DNA from: Oscillatoria sp. SIO1A7
GTDB lineage: Bacteria > Cyanobacteriota > Cyanobacteriia > Cyanobacteriales > Laspinemataceae
Direction of reading: 5' to 3'
Length of the DNA: 64,000 nt
Assembly: GCA_010672965.1 (NCBI GenBank)
Contig: JAAHFN010000008.1
Location: 1 to 64,000, forward strand
This document shows, piece after piece, positions 8,499-18,304 of this stretch. Below the pieces are notes generated by a model. The model had not been told where the DNA came from and did not search any database. It saw only the letters and a program-made list of their open reading frames with translations. A program made the translations under genes and the position numbers. Each line of letters starts with the position of its first letter. The first letter of the stretch is position 1.

Positions 8499-9839
8499 AT
8501 GGTAGCAGTGGGAGAGGGGTTCCCAGGTTTATCGGGACAACCAGAGTTAGACGTGTTGACCCGAAAACTGCATTTGGAATCAACCCTGGAGGAACTAAAG
8601 CTATACAATCATCAGTTGGACTTGGGGCAGCCGGGGAGGGAAATGGCCAAGGCATTAGCCGAAAATCCTCTGATACCTGGAATTATCCTTACCGAAGAGG
8701 AACAGTTCGCTGGTATGATTTCCCGGAGGCGTTGTTTGGAACACTTGAGCCGACCTTACGGGGTAGAATTGTTTGCCCGACGCTCCATTAAGACATTGCA
8801 TCGCTTTGCTAAAACAGAAGTTTTGATTTTTCCAGCCAACACGTTAATAGTGATGGCTGCTCGCAGATCCTTGCAGCGATCGCCAGAGTTACTCGACGAA
8901 CCGATTGTGGTCGAGACGGCACCAGAAGTTTATAGACTGCTAGACGTACATCAATTACTGGTAGCTCAGGCAAAAATTCACGAACTGGCTACCCAAGTTA
9001 TCAGGGAGCAAAATAGAGCGCAGCTCATACAAACGGAAAAAATGGCGAGCTTGGGGCGGATGGTGGCTGGAGTCGCCCATGAGATGAAAAATCCCGTCAA
9101 CTGTATTGGTGGCAATATAGGCTTCCTAACGAACTACTTGGAAGATTCAATGAAGCTGATATCTTCTTATGAAGAAGAAATGGGAGAAGACCCTGAGAAA
9201 ATCTCTGCTTTTAAAAAAGGTATTGACTACGAGTTTTTAAGAAAAGATTTGTCCAAAATTATGCGGGCGATCGCAGTTGCATCAGAACGACTAAATAATA
9301 TTGTTGGCGGTATGAGAAACTTCTCGCATATGGATGAGAAAGCTCGTCAACCCGCAGACTTGCACGAGTGCATTGACAGTACCCTATTGATTCTAGAAAA
9401 CCAACTAAAGTATAGTATCGAACTAGAGAAAAAATATGCCATCCTGCCGGAGGTCAATTGCTACTCCGGCCAGTTAAGCCAGGTCTTTATGAATATTCTC
9501 AGTAACGCTATTGATGCGCTCAAGGAGAAAGCCGAACGAAGAGAGAAGGCAGATTGCGATGCCAAGATTACAATTACGACAGAAGTTATAGAAACAGACT
9601 TAAAGACTTGGGTAGCAGTTCGTATTGCTGATAATGGCCCGGGGATTAAGCCCGAAATACAGCAGCGTATTTTTGACAATTTCTTTACCACCAAACCCGT
9701 GGGCAAAGGAACTGGTTTGGGCTTGGCTATTAGCTATCAAATTGTCACCGAAAAACATGGAGGCCAGCTAAATCTGAAATCCCAATTCGGCCAAGGCACC
9801 GAATTTGAAATTCTGCTGCCCGTGGACGCAGAAAATTGA
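8499..9839 (+). CDS. sensor histidine kinase with CBS-like N-terminal region
   Basis: Histidine kinase of 446 residues from ATG 8499; a TTG 15 bases upstream is an alternative start. Numbers here count from ATG. Residues about 55-150 (IILTEEEQFAGMISRRRCLE, then PIVVETAPEVYRLLDVHQLL) resemble the CBS-like regulatory segment often found in front of cyanobacterial kinases and GGDEF proteins. A short coiled coil leads into the H box MVAGVAHEMKNP (His near 194), which differs from the usual HELRTP. The ATPase domain has NILSNAIDAL, then RIADNGPGIKPE, then [21 protein letters not shown]. No membrane segments are seen. Its kinase half closely resembles the C-terminus of the giant kinase at 18861. 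No response regulator is adjacent. Confidence 0.85.
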   Translation: MVAVGEGFPGLSGQPELDVLTRKLHLESTLEELKLYNHQLDLGQPGREMAKALAENPLIPGIILTEEEQFAGMISRRRCLEHLSRPYGVELFARRSIKTLHRFAKTEVLIFPANTLIVMAARRSLQRSPELLDEPIVVETAPEVYRLLDVHQLLVAQAKIHELATQVIREQNRAQLIQTEKMASLGRMVAGVAHEMKNPVNCIGGNIGFLTNYLEDSMKLISSYEEEMGEDPEKISAFKKGIDYEFLRKDLSKIMRAIAVASERLNNIVGGMRNFSHMDEKARQPADLHECIDSTLLILENQLKYSIELEKKYAILPEVNCYSGQLSQVFMNILSNAIDALKEKAERREKADCDAKITITTEVIETDLKTWVAVRIADNGPGIKPEIQQRIFDNFFTTKPVGKGTGLGLAISYQIVTEKHGGQLNLKSQFGQGTEFEILLPVDAEN

Positions 9840-10194
9840 GTGGTAAGCTCAGAAGCGGTAAGCGATCGGCTATGCGATCGGCTATCAACAGTAGGTGAGA
9901 AAGCGATCGCTCTCTTGGGGCAAGAGCGGCAGCCCGCGTCTTGGTGGTAAATTTGGCAACGAAAAACCCTTGTTTCCGACAGTCTTGCTTGCCTTCTGGA
10001 GCGCTCCTCCCCGCCGCTTAGATAGTCCTAATTGCAGGACCCTTTTAGCTGAAAGCCAGCAATCTCGTTGGTCGCCAAGACGCAGGCTGGGGCAAGAGCG
10101 ATCGCTCCTCGGCAAGAAAGCGATCGGCGCTCGACTGCTGACCGCTAAAAGGTTAAGATGATCTAGAAAATCTATAACCATCGCCATTAGCATT
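9840..10194. other. intergenic region rich in HIP1 sites
   Basis: Contains several GCGATC/HIP1-like sites and no convincing open frame with family motifs. The short frames on either strand are read from low-information sequence. Confidence 0.4.
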
Positions 10195-10989
10195 ATGCCA
10201 ACTGCTTTAATTACCGGCGCCTCTGGTGGAATTGGTGCGGTATTTGCGCGGGAATTGGCCGATCGCCAGATGAATCTCATTTTAGTTGCTCGATCGCAGG
10301 CCAAGCTCGAAGAACTTGCTACTCAGTTGCGGAAGGAATACAAAATCAGAGTAGAAGTCTTAGTAAAAGATCTGCTGGAACCGGGAGCGGCCACAGCAGT
10401 TTTTGAAGCCGTCAGCCAAAAGGGTTTAACCGTTGACCTGTTAATTAATAACGCTGGTTTTGGCGACTATGGCACTTTTGCGGAGCGCCCGTTACCGAAA
10501 CTGACGGATATGATGCAACTGAATATTATTGCTTTGGTGGAGCTGACGCGCTTATTTTTGCCGGCCATGCAGCAGCGCCGGTCGGGCAGCATTATCAATG
10601 TGTCTTCTATTGCCGGATTTCAACCCCTTCCTTATATGTCGGTTTACGCCGCTACCAAAGCGTTTGTTCTCAACTTTAGCGAAGCTCTTTGGGCTGAAAA
10701 TAGGCCTTTGGGCATCCGCGTCCAAGCTCTCTGCCCTGGGCCAACAAAAACGAATTTTTTCCAAATGGCTGAATTTCCCCAGTCGAATAGACCTGGCGAC
10801 GAACCCGATGCCGCTTCCCCAGAAGAGGTCGTGCGTCAATCTCTGAAGGCTTTGGAAAATAACGAATCTACAGTGGTGACCGGCGGCCTGAAAAATCAAG
10901 TTATCGTCAATTTGCATCGGTTTTTCCCTCGCGATACTCTAGCGAGCGCTATGGAAAAGCCGTTTAGAAATCTCGGCAGCAAAAATTGA
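10195..10989 (+). CDS. short-chain dehydrogenase/reductase (SDR)
   Basis: NAD(P)-dependent oxidoreductase of 264 residues with a classical Rossmann fold. The nucleotide motif TGASGGIG is at 7-14, NNAG at 85-88, and the catalytic triad is Ser137/138, Tyr151 and Lys155 in YAATK. VARSQAKLEELA after the second strand, with Arg near 33, suggests NADP preference. PGPTKTNFF after the active site is typical of the DltE/YqjQ-like subgroup acting on fatty-acyl or other hydrophobic substrates. The substrate cannot be told from sequence. Stands alone, with 205 bases before it from the previous HIP1-rich gap and 220 bases after it before the cobalamin gene. Confidence 0.85.
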   Translation: MPTALITGASGGIGAVFARELADRQMNLILVARSQAKLEELATQLRKEYKIRVEVLVKDLLEPGAATAVFEAVSQKGLTVDLLINNAGFGDYGTFAERPLPKLTDMMQLNIIALVELTRLFLPAMQQRRSGSIINVSSIAGFQPLPYMSVYAATKAFVLNFSEALWAENRPLGIRVQALCPGPTKTNFFQMAEFPQSNRPGDEPDAASPEEVVRQSLKALENNESTVVTGGLKNQVIVNLHRFFPRDTLASAMEKPFRNLGSKN

Positions 10990-11209
10990 GTCGTTGTGCA
11001 ATATAGCACTAGCGATTAAGGTGTTTGACAGTTACAAAACGCGCATGTATGCGTATGGCAGAACTTTAGCTGACTCCTGACTGCTGACAGCTAATAGCTT
11101 ACTGCCATAATATCGACGGCAACCATAATAATTGGAAGCCAAAGCAATTAGAGCATCGACTCTAACATTTGATATTACTAGCAATCCATTTCCATAATAT
11201 CTGCGGAAC

Positions 11210-13720
11210 TTGAATCAGTTATTTGCCTCTTTTCAACCCCTAGTAGCGATCGCGACTACCCCCAGCGGTGCCCGACGCCTCCAATCTCTGAGCCAAACCA
11301 CCGGCGCTACTCTCTGGCTGCCCGAGTCCAAGGCATCGAAGATGGAGCAAGAATCCCCAAACGACGCCCAATTTGACGTCCAATTCGATGCCCAATTCGA
11401 CGCCCAGTTCGATGCCCAATTTTACTCTGAGCCCCTGAAAGACAGGATTGCTCATCTCTGGCCCGTTGCTCGCGGCTTCATCTTTTGTTTGGCCGCTGGC
11501 GCAGTCGTGCGCCTAATTGCTCCCCTATTGCAGGACAAGTCTCGCGACCCCGCTGTGGTGGTCATCGACGAAACGGGCAAATTTGTGATTAGTCTGTGCA
11601 GCGGCCACCAAGGCGGTGCCGATCGCCTTGCTCGCTTAATTGCCGCCCAAATCGGCGCTACCCCAATTCTCACCGGAGCCTCTGCGGGACAGGGATTGCC
11701 CGGGATTGACATCTTGGGCAATCCCTTTGGTTGGCGTCGCGGCCAAGGCGACTGGACCGGCGTTAGCGCCGCCGCAGCCCGAGGCGAACTTATAGAAGTT
11801 ATTCAAGAAGCCGGCTCTACTCTTTGGCAGCAGCATCTCCCGGAAAATCATTCTTTCTATTTTCAGATTCCCGAATCAGATCGGGAAACAGATTTAGCGG
11901 ATAACCTGGCAGCGGATAAGCTATCCCTAGCAACAGACAACCAATCCGCTGCCAACCAATCCGTTACATCCGTTAACCAATCCGCTGCCAATCCATCCGT
12001 TAACTCATCCGTTACATCCGCTAACCAATCCGCTGCCAACCAATCCGTTACATCCGTTAACCAATTCGCTGCCAACCAATCCGTTAACTCATCCGTTACA
12101 TCCGCTAACCAATCCGCTGCCAACCAATCCGTTAACTCATCCGTTACATCCGTTAACCAATCCGCTGCCAACCAATCCGTTACATCCGCTAACCAATCCG
12201 CTGCCAACCAATCCGTTAACTCATCCGTTACATACGTTAACCCATCCGCTGCCAACCAATCCGTTAACTCATCCGTTACATCCGTTAACCAATCCGCTGC
12301 CAACCAATCCGCTGCCAATCCATCCGCTGCCAATCCATCCGTTACATCCGTTAACCCATCCGCTGCCACTAAGATTTTGATTGGCTTCGCCGGGGCAAAA
12401 CTAGCTTCTAACTCGAAAGCTTCTGAGGCGCAATTGCCAACAGTTCAATGGTATCCGCGAGTTTTGTGGGTCGGCATAGGCTGCGAGCGCGGTACGTCTA
12501 AAGCGGTTATGGAAAAAGCGATCGCGCAAGTTTTTCAGGCCAATAATTTGGCGGAGGAAGCGATCGCCGGCATTGCCACCATTGACCTAAAAGCCGACGA
12601 AGTAGGATTGCTGGAACTCTGTCAGGAGCGAGATTTGCCTTTACGAGTTTTTAGCGCCGAACGGTTGCGATCGCTCAGCGTCCCCACTCCCTCCGAGATT
12701 GTTAATAAAGAAGTCGGCACCCCCAGCGTCGCCGAAGCCGCAGCAATTCTTGCCGCTCTAGAAGCCGGCTCGGCTATTGTTCCGGTCTCCAATCCCAACT
12801 CGCCGGAAAATTCAGAACAAGCTAACGACGGACAAAACTCAAAAGACCCTAACGACTCAAAACTAACAACTCAAAATTCAAACCTCTTAATTACCAAACA
12901 GATTTTTCGCCTAGAAGGGCAGCCCGGGGCAGCAACGATCGCAGTTTCCCGAGGGGAACGGGAATATACCGGTCGCGAAGGCAAACTCTTGCTAGTTGGT
13001 ATCGGTCCGGGTCAGCTAGAACAGATGACTCCAGCAGCACAGATGGCGATAACCGGTGCCGATGCGATTATTGGCTATTCTCTCTATATTAATTTGATTT
13101 CTTCCCTACTTCGTCCCGGTCAGATTGTCGAATCTTTACCCATCGCTTGGGAGCGGCAGCGAGCAGAGCGGGCGATCGCTCTAGCAAACTGGGGCTTAAC
13201 AGTAGCAGTAGTTTCTTCTGGAGATGCGGGAATTTATGGCATGGCGGGATTAGTTTTCGAGCAGCTTCGCGCCCAAAACTGGGATGGGAAAACCCCCGGC
13301 GTAGAAGTCTTTCCCGGAATTACTGCCCTGCAAGCGGCAGCCTCTCGCCTCGGCGCTCCTTTAATGCACGATTTCTGCGCCATTAGTTTGAGTGACTTGC
13401 TGACTCCTTGGCCGGTTATCGAAAAGCGCCTCGAAGCCGCCGCTCGGGGAGACTTTGTTACTGCCCTGTACAATCCGCGATCGCAAACTCGAACCGAGCA
13501 AATTTCCGTAGCGCGCCAAATTTTTCTGCAACATCGCGATGCCCAGACTCCGGTAGCGATCGCTCGTTCTGTATATCGAGAGCGAGAACTAATTACCATC
13601 ACTACTTTAGAGAAAATGCTAGATTTTCCCATTGATATGCTCTCTACCGTACTAATTGGCAATCAAAGCACCGGCTTTTATGAAAACTGGCTGATTACTC
13701 CTCGCGGCTACTTGAGTTAG
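11210..13720 (+). CDS. cobJ: CbiG-CobJ fusion: cobalamin biosynthesis protein / precorrin-3B C17-methyltransferase
   Basis: Bifunctional corrin-ring enzyme. Residues about 78-160 match the CbiG N-terminal domain (FCLAAGAVVRLIAPLL, SLCSGHQGGADRLA). Residues about 425-490 match the CbiG/CobE C-terminal domain (VGIGCERGTSKAVMEKAI). Residues about 595-836 are the SAM-dependent CobJ/CbiH methyltransferase (LLVGIGPG, SSGDAGIYGMAGLVFE, PGITALQAAASRLGAPLMHDF). CbiG opens the delta-lactone and CobJ methylates C17 with ring contraction. The fusion is usual in cyanobacteria, but this one is about 836 residues because of a 145-residue Asn/Gln/Ser/Ala/Val repeat (residues about 242-386) between the CbiG domains, plus a smaller QFDAQFDA repeat near 54-73. 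The start is TTG, with no better in-frame start before the CbiG domain. No cobalamin riboswitch was recognised upstream. Confidence 0.88.
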   Translation: MNQLFASFQPLVAIATTPSGARRLQSLSQTTGATLWLPESKASKMEQESPNDAQFDVQFDAQFDAQFDAQFYSEPLKDRIAHLWPVARGFIFCLAAGAVVRLIAPLLQDKSRDPAVVVIDETGKFVISLCSGHQGGADRLARLIAAQIGATPILTGASAGQGLPGIDILGNPFGWRRGQGDWTGVSAAAARGELIEVIQEAGSTLWQQHLPENHSFYFQIPESDRETDLADNLAADKLSLATDNQSAANQSVTSVNQSAANPSVNSSVTSANQSAANQSVTSVNQFAANQSVNSSVTSANQSAANQSVNSSVTSVNQSAANQSVTSANQSAANQSVNSSVTYVNPSAANQSVNSSVTSVNQSAANQSAANPSAANPSVTSVNPSAATKILIGFAGAKLASNSKASEAQLPTVQWYPRVLWVGIGCERGTSKAVMEKAIAQVFQANNLAEEAIAGIATIDLKADEVGLLELCQERDLPLRVFSAERLRSLSVPTPSEIVNKEVGTPSVAEAAAILAALEAGSAIVPVSNPNSPENSEQANDGQNSKDPNDSKLTTQNSNLLITKQIFRLEGQPGAATIAVSRGEREYTGREGKLLLVGIGPGQLEQMTPAAQMAITGADAIIGYSLYINLISSLLRPGQIVESLPIAWERQRAERAIALANWGLTVAVVSSGDAGIYGMAGLVFEQLRAQNWDGKTPGVEVFPGITALQAAASRLGAPLMHDFCAISLSDLLTPWPVIEKRLEAAARGDFVTALYNPRSQTRTEQISVARQIFLQHRDAQTPVAIARSVYRERELITITTLEKMLDFPIDMLSTVLIGNQSTGFYENWLITPRGYLS
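11935..12368 (+). repeat. in-frame minisatellite in CbiG-CobJ
   Basis: Units such as CCAATCCGCTGCCAA, CCAATCCGTTACATCCGTTA and CTCATCCGTTACATCC alternate, encoding NQSAANQSVTSV-type sequence. All units are multiples of three and the frame stays open. The string ATCCGTTACATCCGTTA also occurs in non-coding repeats at 49.06-49.46 kb. Confidence 0.9.
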
Positions 13721-14144
13721 GGTGTAGGGTGTAGGGTGTAGGGTGTGGGGTGTAGGGTGTAGGGTGTAGGGTGTAGGGTGTAGGGTGTAGGGTGTGGGGC
13801 TGGAAGAAGAGGTTAGCCGAAATTAGGGTGTAAGGAATTAATAATTTCTCCCTTGTTTTCCCCTTATTTCTTGTCTTCTCCCTCTCTCTTTCCCTACACC
13901 CCACACCCTACACCCCACACCCTTCTTGCCCACCCTCCCCATCTCTTCCTCTTCTTCCTTCTCTTCTCTTCCCCTACACCCCACACCCTACACCCTTCTT
14001 GCCCACCCTCCCCATCTCTTCCTCTTCCTCCTTCTCTTCTCTTCCCCTACACCCCACACCCTACACCCCACACCCTTCTTCCCCCACACCCCACACCCTA
14101 CACCCCACAACCTTCTTGCCTAATCCCCAATGCCCAATTCCCAA
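13721..14144. repeat. heptanucleotide (STRR-like) repeat region
   Basis: Begins with tandem GGGTGTA/GGGTGTG units (about 13721-13800) and ends with their inverse complement, TACACCC/CACACCC, in several blocks to 14110, separated by CT-rich copies of TCTTCCTCTTC. The two arms could form a very long imperfect hairpin between the convergent genes. No gene seen. Confidence 0.8.
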
Positions 14145-16010
14145 TTAATCTTCTATCACCAAAGAGCCAGCCACGCGATCGTGCCAGCGTTGCTTTTTGA
14201 CCGGATCGACCCCTAGTGTAAAACCGAAGAGGCCAATCCCATAGAACAATAAGCCAGTAAAAATCAGCTTAACCAAATACCTTTTATTGGCCTGCCAAAA
14301 AGAAAGTCGCTTCCCCTTGGCATTCACGACCCGGATTTGGCAAACCATTTTGCCAATGGTCGCTTGTTTGGGGGAACTTTCTAGGATGGTGAAGTACAGC
14401 CAACTCAAAACAGACCAAATGGCGATCGCTATTTCTCTATTGCCGACAACTAAAACAATACTGCCCCAGGCCGCAACCATAAATAGATCGATTAAATAAG
14501 CATTAAGGCGCGGCCAAAATCCGGCTGGGTCGAGGAGAATTTGCTTATCGGTATTGGGCGCGAGTATGGCGCGGATATTTTTTCTAATTAAAGGCCACCA
14601 TTTCGACGAAGATGCGAACTTAGAATAAAAGAGAGTTTGGGAAGAGCGATCGTAGAGGACTGGCATAGTAAAGACGCGATCGCGCACGATAGGCTTAGCT
14701 GTTTCTACCGCCGTTGAAGTTCTGGCATCGACCGCCTCGGCAATAATAACCGGAAGACAAACTATTTTTTCAGAGCGGATAATTCTATTATTGGCAGCAT
14801 ATGCGGCGCATTTGATGGAAAATTCTCTCAAGTCCCCGGGACTGATTGACTTGCGTTCGTCAAAAGCCAAGAAAGTTTCTCGCTTGCGCTTGCCAAAAAT
14901 ACAAGCACCCTTGGCCACATATTGAATTTTTTGATGGCTATAAATGACATTATCCTTAAAGAAAAAATCTTCCGTTTTCAGACGAGAGATCGCCAGCGAG
15001 AGATAGTCAGCGCTGAAACTGAAAGGAAACTCTGGCAGGGAAGTCTCTGCAGTCCTCTCTATCTCCTCAAAAGGCAGCGAGTTTTCTACCGCCGCGAGCA
15101 GTTGTAAAATCTCTTGGGTATTTTGAGGTCGATTGCCGGGAAAGGGAGCAATCAGGCGATCGATCAAATCGGCCATAGAGGCAGAAATGCGGGGCGAAAT
15201 TTGCGTCTCGGGGGCGAAACCAGAAGTTGCATTTCGCCACAGCAGCAGTCCAGTCCGAGAGTCTTCGGAAAAAGCCGTCGGCGGTTGGCCGGTTAACAAA
15301 TAGACGAACGTGCGTCCCAGAGCAAAAAAGTCCGATTGCGGCACGGCCTTGCCATGTACTTGCTCCGTCGGAGTGTAGCCAGCAGAAATAATACCCGTCA
15401 CTTGTTGCTGGGGCAATCTCTGGATATAGGTTTCCGTAACTTCTCTTACGCTACCAAAGTCAATCAACGCCAACTGTCCGTCGGGACGAAGCATAATATT
15501 CGTCGGTTTAATGTCCCGATGGAAATACTGCTCCTGGTGAACGACTCCTAAAATTTCCGTTAGTTGTTTTAACCAATTCAGAGCTGTTTCTTCGGAGATG
15601 GGTTCATAGTTGCGATCGCCGAGATATTGCTCTAAATTCACCCCCTCTATAAACTCCATTACCAAACAATGCAAGGCAGTGGCGCTATTTCTGGGAAAAA
15701 AGGTGAAGTATCCATCGGCCTCGACCCTGGGAATGCCCGGGCGATTCAGCCTCGCCAGCACCTGAGCTTCTTGCTCAAAAAGTTCTATAGCTTTTTGCTG
15801 AGTGTTGTGCAGGACTTTTAAAACTTTTAGGGTGCCGCGATCGTCCGCCTCGTAAATCGTGCCAAAGCCAGTAGGCTTATGAGGATCGCTCAGCAAACGA
15901 ATCGCTCGGTATCGCTCGGCGAACAGCAACTCCGAACCACAGGCCAAGCAAAATTTAGGATCGCCAGGATTGTCGGGCTTGGGACAAGTAGGATTGATGC
16001 AATAACTCAT
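14145..16010 (-). CDS. SpkB-like serine/threonine protein kinase with RDD membrane domain
   Basis: 621-residue eukaryotic-type kinase. The N-terminus carries a four-cysteine motif (C4, C9, C21, C24), as in the cyanobacterial SpkB group, possibly a zinc- or redox-sensing finger. The kinase domain covers about 30-310, with an unusual glycine loop (SDPHKPTGFGTIYEA), catalytic YFHRDIKPTN, LIDFG and the ATP-binding Lys in LKVLKVL. A middle segment of about 150 residues is not recognised. The last 140 residues are an RDD domain (PRLNAYLIDLFMVAAWG and two to three membrane helices, ending KQRWHDRVAGSLV), so the protein is probably membrane-anchored by its C-terminus. Transcribed towards the cobJ gene. 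Substrate unknown. Confidence 0.86.
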   Translation of the reverse strand: MSYCINPTCPKPDNPGDPKFCLACGSELLFAERYRAIRLLSDPHKPTGFGTIYEADDRGTLKVLKVLHNTQQKAIELFEQEAQVLARLNRPGIPRVEADGYFTFFPRNSATALHCLVMEFIEGVNLEQYLGDRNYEPISEETALNWLKQLTEILGVVHQEQYFHRDIKPTNIMLRPDGQLALIDFGSVREVTETYIQRLPQQQVTGIISAGYTPTEQVHGKAVPQSDFFALGRTFVYLLTGQPPTAFSEDSRTGLLLWRNATSGFAPETQISPRISASMADLIDRLIAPFPGNRPQNTQEILQLLAAVENSLPFEEIERTAETSLPEFPFSFSADYLSLAISRLKTEDFFFKDNVIYSHQKIQYVAKGACIFGKRKRETFLAFDERKSISPGDLREFSIKCAAYAANNRIIRSEKIVCLPVIIAEAVDARTSTAVETAKPIVRDRVFTMPVLYDRSSQTLFYSKFASSSKWWPLIRKNIRAILAPNTDKQILLDPAGFWPRLNAYLIDLFMVAAWGSIVLVVGNREIAIAIWSVLSWLYFTILESSPKQATIGKMVCQIRVVNAKGKRLSFWQANKRYLVKLIFTGLLFYGIGLFGFTLGVDPVKKQRWHDRVAGSLVIED

Positions 16011-16375
16011 AGTAGGCCAGAATTTAGCTTTTAATCCTTAATTTCCATTAATGACTCCCCAACCTCCTAAGCCATCTTTTTCCGTAAAAAAAATTTATGC
16101 AAGTTAAAAGAACCGGAGCAGACTGAGTAGAACTTAAGCTCGGACTTAAGTTTGAGAGGATTGGCTCGGGGGGCAAGGGAGCCGTCGAAACTCCCAAAAA
16201 AGGCTTGATGAGAGGGGAAGGCGCTGGGAAAGGACAGAGGTCGAGTCGCCCCATCCACTGCAGCTAAAGTGAAAAAAGCGATCGCTGCTTACTTATGTAC
16301 GAGGGAGGAAAAGGGCAAGGCCGCTGTTTTGCTCCAGCTATACTAGCATCAAGCGCCAATAGACCAGGCAAGCCG
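16011..16375. other. divergent intergenic region
   Basis: Lies between the starts of the SpkB-like kinase (minus) and the AAA ATPase (plus), so it should hold both promoters. One HIP1 site is near 16279. No clear regulatory motif or gene seen. Confidence 0.4.
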
Positions 16376-18304
16376 ATGAGCAGCATATTCCGAGGGTTCG
16401 AGGAACTTCTAGAATTAGCTAAAACCTTAGAAGAAAGAATCGAACAAGGCGAAATCAAAACAGCAATACAGGTTAACTCTGTATCGAGCATTCCCCGTGC
16501 TGGTAGCATACCGCGACGTTCTCCGGTCAGTGACACTCAGGAGGTAATCGTCACCCCGCCAGCTCCAAAACCCAAAAGGGGAGGTCCCGAAGACGAGAAT
16601 AGGTCGGCCAATAACGCACCTTTCGCAGAGCCCTTGGGCAAAGTGGGTGGATTGGGTAATGTCTTGCAAGAACTCAGGGAACTGGTAGAACTTCCTCTCA
16701 AACGTCCGGAGTTGCTAGTCAAACTGGGACTGGAGCCCCCTCGCGGGGTGCTTTTAGTCGGTCCGCCGGGAACTGGCAAAACCCTGACGGCGCGTTGTTT
16801 GGCAGAAACCATTGGCGTCAATTATATAGCGATCGCCGGCCCGGAGGTAATGGGCAAATATTATGGCGAAGCAGAAGCCAGATTGCGGACAATCTTCGAG
16901 AAAGCCGCCAACTCTGCCCCATGCCTAATTTTTATCGATGAAATCGATAGCCTCGCACCCGATCGCAGCAAAGTAGAAGGCGAGGTAGAAAAACGAGTAG
17001 TAGCACAGCTACTGAGCCTAATGGACGGTTTCGCCCCAAACACAGACGCCCACAAAAACAAAAGCGTCATAGTTTTAGCCGCCACCAATCGCCCCAACCA
17101 TATCGACCCAGCTTTGCGGCGGCCGGGTCGCTTCGACCGAGAAATCCAATTCCGCGTACCCGATGGCGGCGGGCGCGAAGAAATCTTGCAGATTCTCTCT
17201 CGCTCCATGCCCTTAGATAGCTCGGTGAATTTAGTAGAAATCGCCGCTGCAGCAGTTGGCTTCGTCGGAGCCGACCTCAAAGCCCTCTGTCAAAAAGCCG
17301 CTTATATCGCTTTGCGCCGGTTAGTCCCTTCCACACAAGCCCCCGCCCCAGATATCATGACCGTGACTCAAGCGGATTTTCTCAGCGCCCTCGAAGAGGT
17401 AAAACCCTCGGTCCTGCGTTCTTTGCAATTAGAAACCCCACAAGTCTCTTGGGAAGATATCGGCGGATTGGCAGAAGTCAAGCAAACTCTGCAAGAATCT
17501 GTAGAAGGGCAGCTACTATATCCAGAACTCTATCAAAAGGCTCGCGCCAAAACACCGCGAGGAATTTTGCTCTGGGGACCGCCGGGAACTGGCAAAACCT
17601 TACTCGCTAAAGCCCTCGCCTCCCAAGCGAGCGCTAATTTTATTGGCATTAGCGGCAGCGAACTGCTCGATCGCTGGGTTGGCGCTTCGGAGCAGGCAGT
17701 ACGAGAACTGTTTGCAAAGGCCCGTCAAGCCGCCCCTTGCGTCGTATTTATAGACGAAATAGACGCTCTAGCACCGGCGCGAGGAGCCTATATGGGAGAT
17801 TCGGGAACGAGCGATCGCGTTGTCGGCCAACTTCTCGTAGAGCTAGACGGTCTGCAATCCTCACCGGAAACAATCCTAGTCGGGGCCACAAACCGTCCCC
17901 AAGCTCTAGACCCCGCCTTAATGCGAGCCGGTCGCCTCGACTTACAGCTAGAAATCGATTTACCCAACCGAGCCAGCCGCTTTGCCATCCTCCAAGTCCA
18001 CAACCAGGACCGACCCCTAGGGGACGACATGGACTTAGATTATTGGGCCGACCAGACCGAAGGCTGGAATGGGGCAGACTTGGCCCTCCTGAGCAACCAA
18101 GCCGCTCTCGAAGCCATTCGCCGGGAGCGTTTTGCTGCAAGACAAGAATCGTCCAAGGTCTCCACAGGAGAATCGCCCAAGGTCTCCGCAGGAAAAATGC
18201 ACGGCAATCCAGACCCTGCCAAGATATCCATCCTCGCCCTTGACTTCAACCGCGCCTACGAAAGCCTTGTCAAACAGAGAGATTTTGGGGCAGGGGAGTT
18301 TTGA
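16376..18304 (+). CDS. CDC48/p97-like tandem AAA ATPase
   Basis: 642 residues from ATG 16376. An in-frame ATG 81 bases upstream would add 27 unlikely residues. A short N-terminal segment (about 1-88) is followed by two AAA domains. Domain 1: VGGLGNVLQELRE, Walker A GPPGTGKT at 129-136, Walker B LIFIDEID, arginine fingers in RRPGRFDRE. Domain 2: Walker A GPPGTGKT near 400-408, pore loop SELLDRWVGASEQ, Walker B VVFIDEID, MRAGRLD. These proteins unfold or disassemble protein complexes as hexameric rings. Archaea and eukaryotes use them widely and cyanobacteria carry scattered relatives. The canonical p97 N-domain is absent, so substrate recognition must differ. Stands alone. Confidence 0.87.
   Translation: MSSIFRGFEELLELAKTLEERIEQGEIKTAIQVNSVSSIPRAGSIPRRSPVSDTQEVIVTPPAPKPKRGGPEDENRSANNAPFAEPLGKVGGLGNVLQELRELVELPLKRPELLVKLGLEPPRGVLLVGPPGTGKTLTARCLAETIGVNYIAIAGPEVMGKYYGEAEARLRTIFEKAANSAPCLIFIDEIDSLAPDRSKVEGEVEKRVVAQLLSLMDGFAPNTDAHKNKSVIVLAATNRPNHIDPALRRPGRFDREIQFRVPDGGGREEILQILSRSMPLDSSVNLVEIAAAAVGFVGADLKALCQKAAYIALRRLVPSTQAPAPDIMTVTQADFLSALEEVKPSVLRSLQLETPQVSWEDIGGLAEVKQTLQESVEGQLLYPELYQKARAKTPRGILLWGPPGTGKTLLAKALASQASANFIGISGSELLDRWVGASEQAVRELFAKARQAAPCVVFIDEIDALAPARGAYMGDSGTSDRVVGQLLVELDGLQSSPETILVGATNRPQALDPALMRAGRLDLQLEIDLPNRASRFAILQVHNQDRPLGDDMDLDYWADQTEGWNGADLALLSNQAALEAIRRERFAARQESSKVSTGESPKVSAGKMHGNPDPAKISILALDFNRAYESLVKQRDFGAGEF

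Noticed and set aside
10990-11209. Possible cobalamin riboswitch before the CbiG-CobJ gene
   Set aside because: No B12-box-like sequence or suitable fold was recognised.
11863-12369. 168-codon minus-strand frame antisense to the CbiG-CobJ insert
   Set aside because: It is the mirror of the in-frame minisatellite (ADWLTDVTD repeats) and lies wholly inside a well-supported gene.
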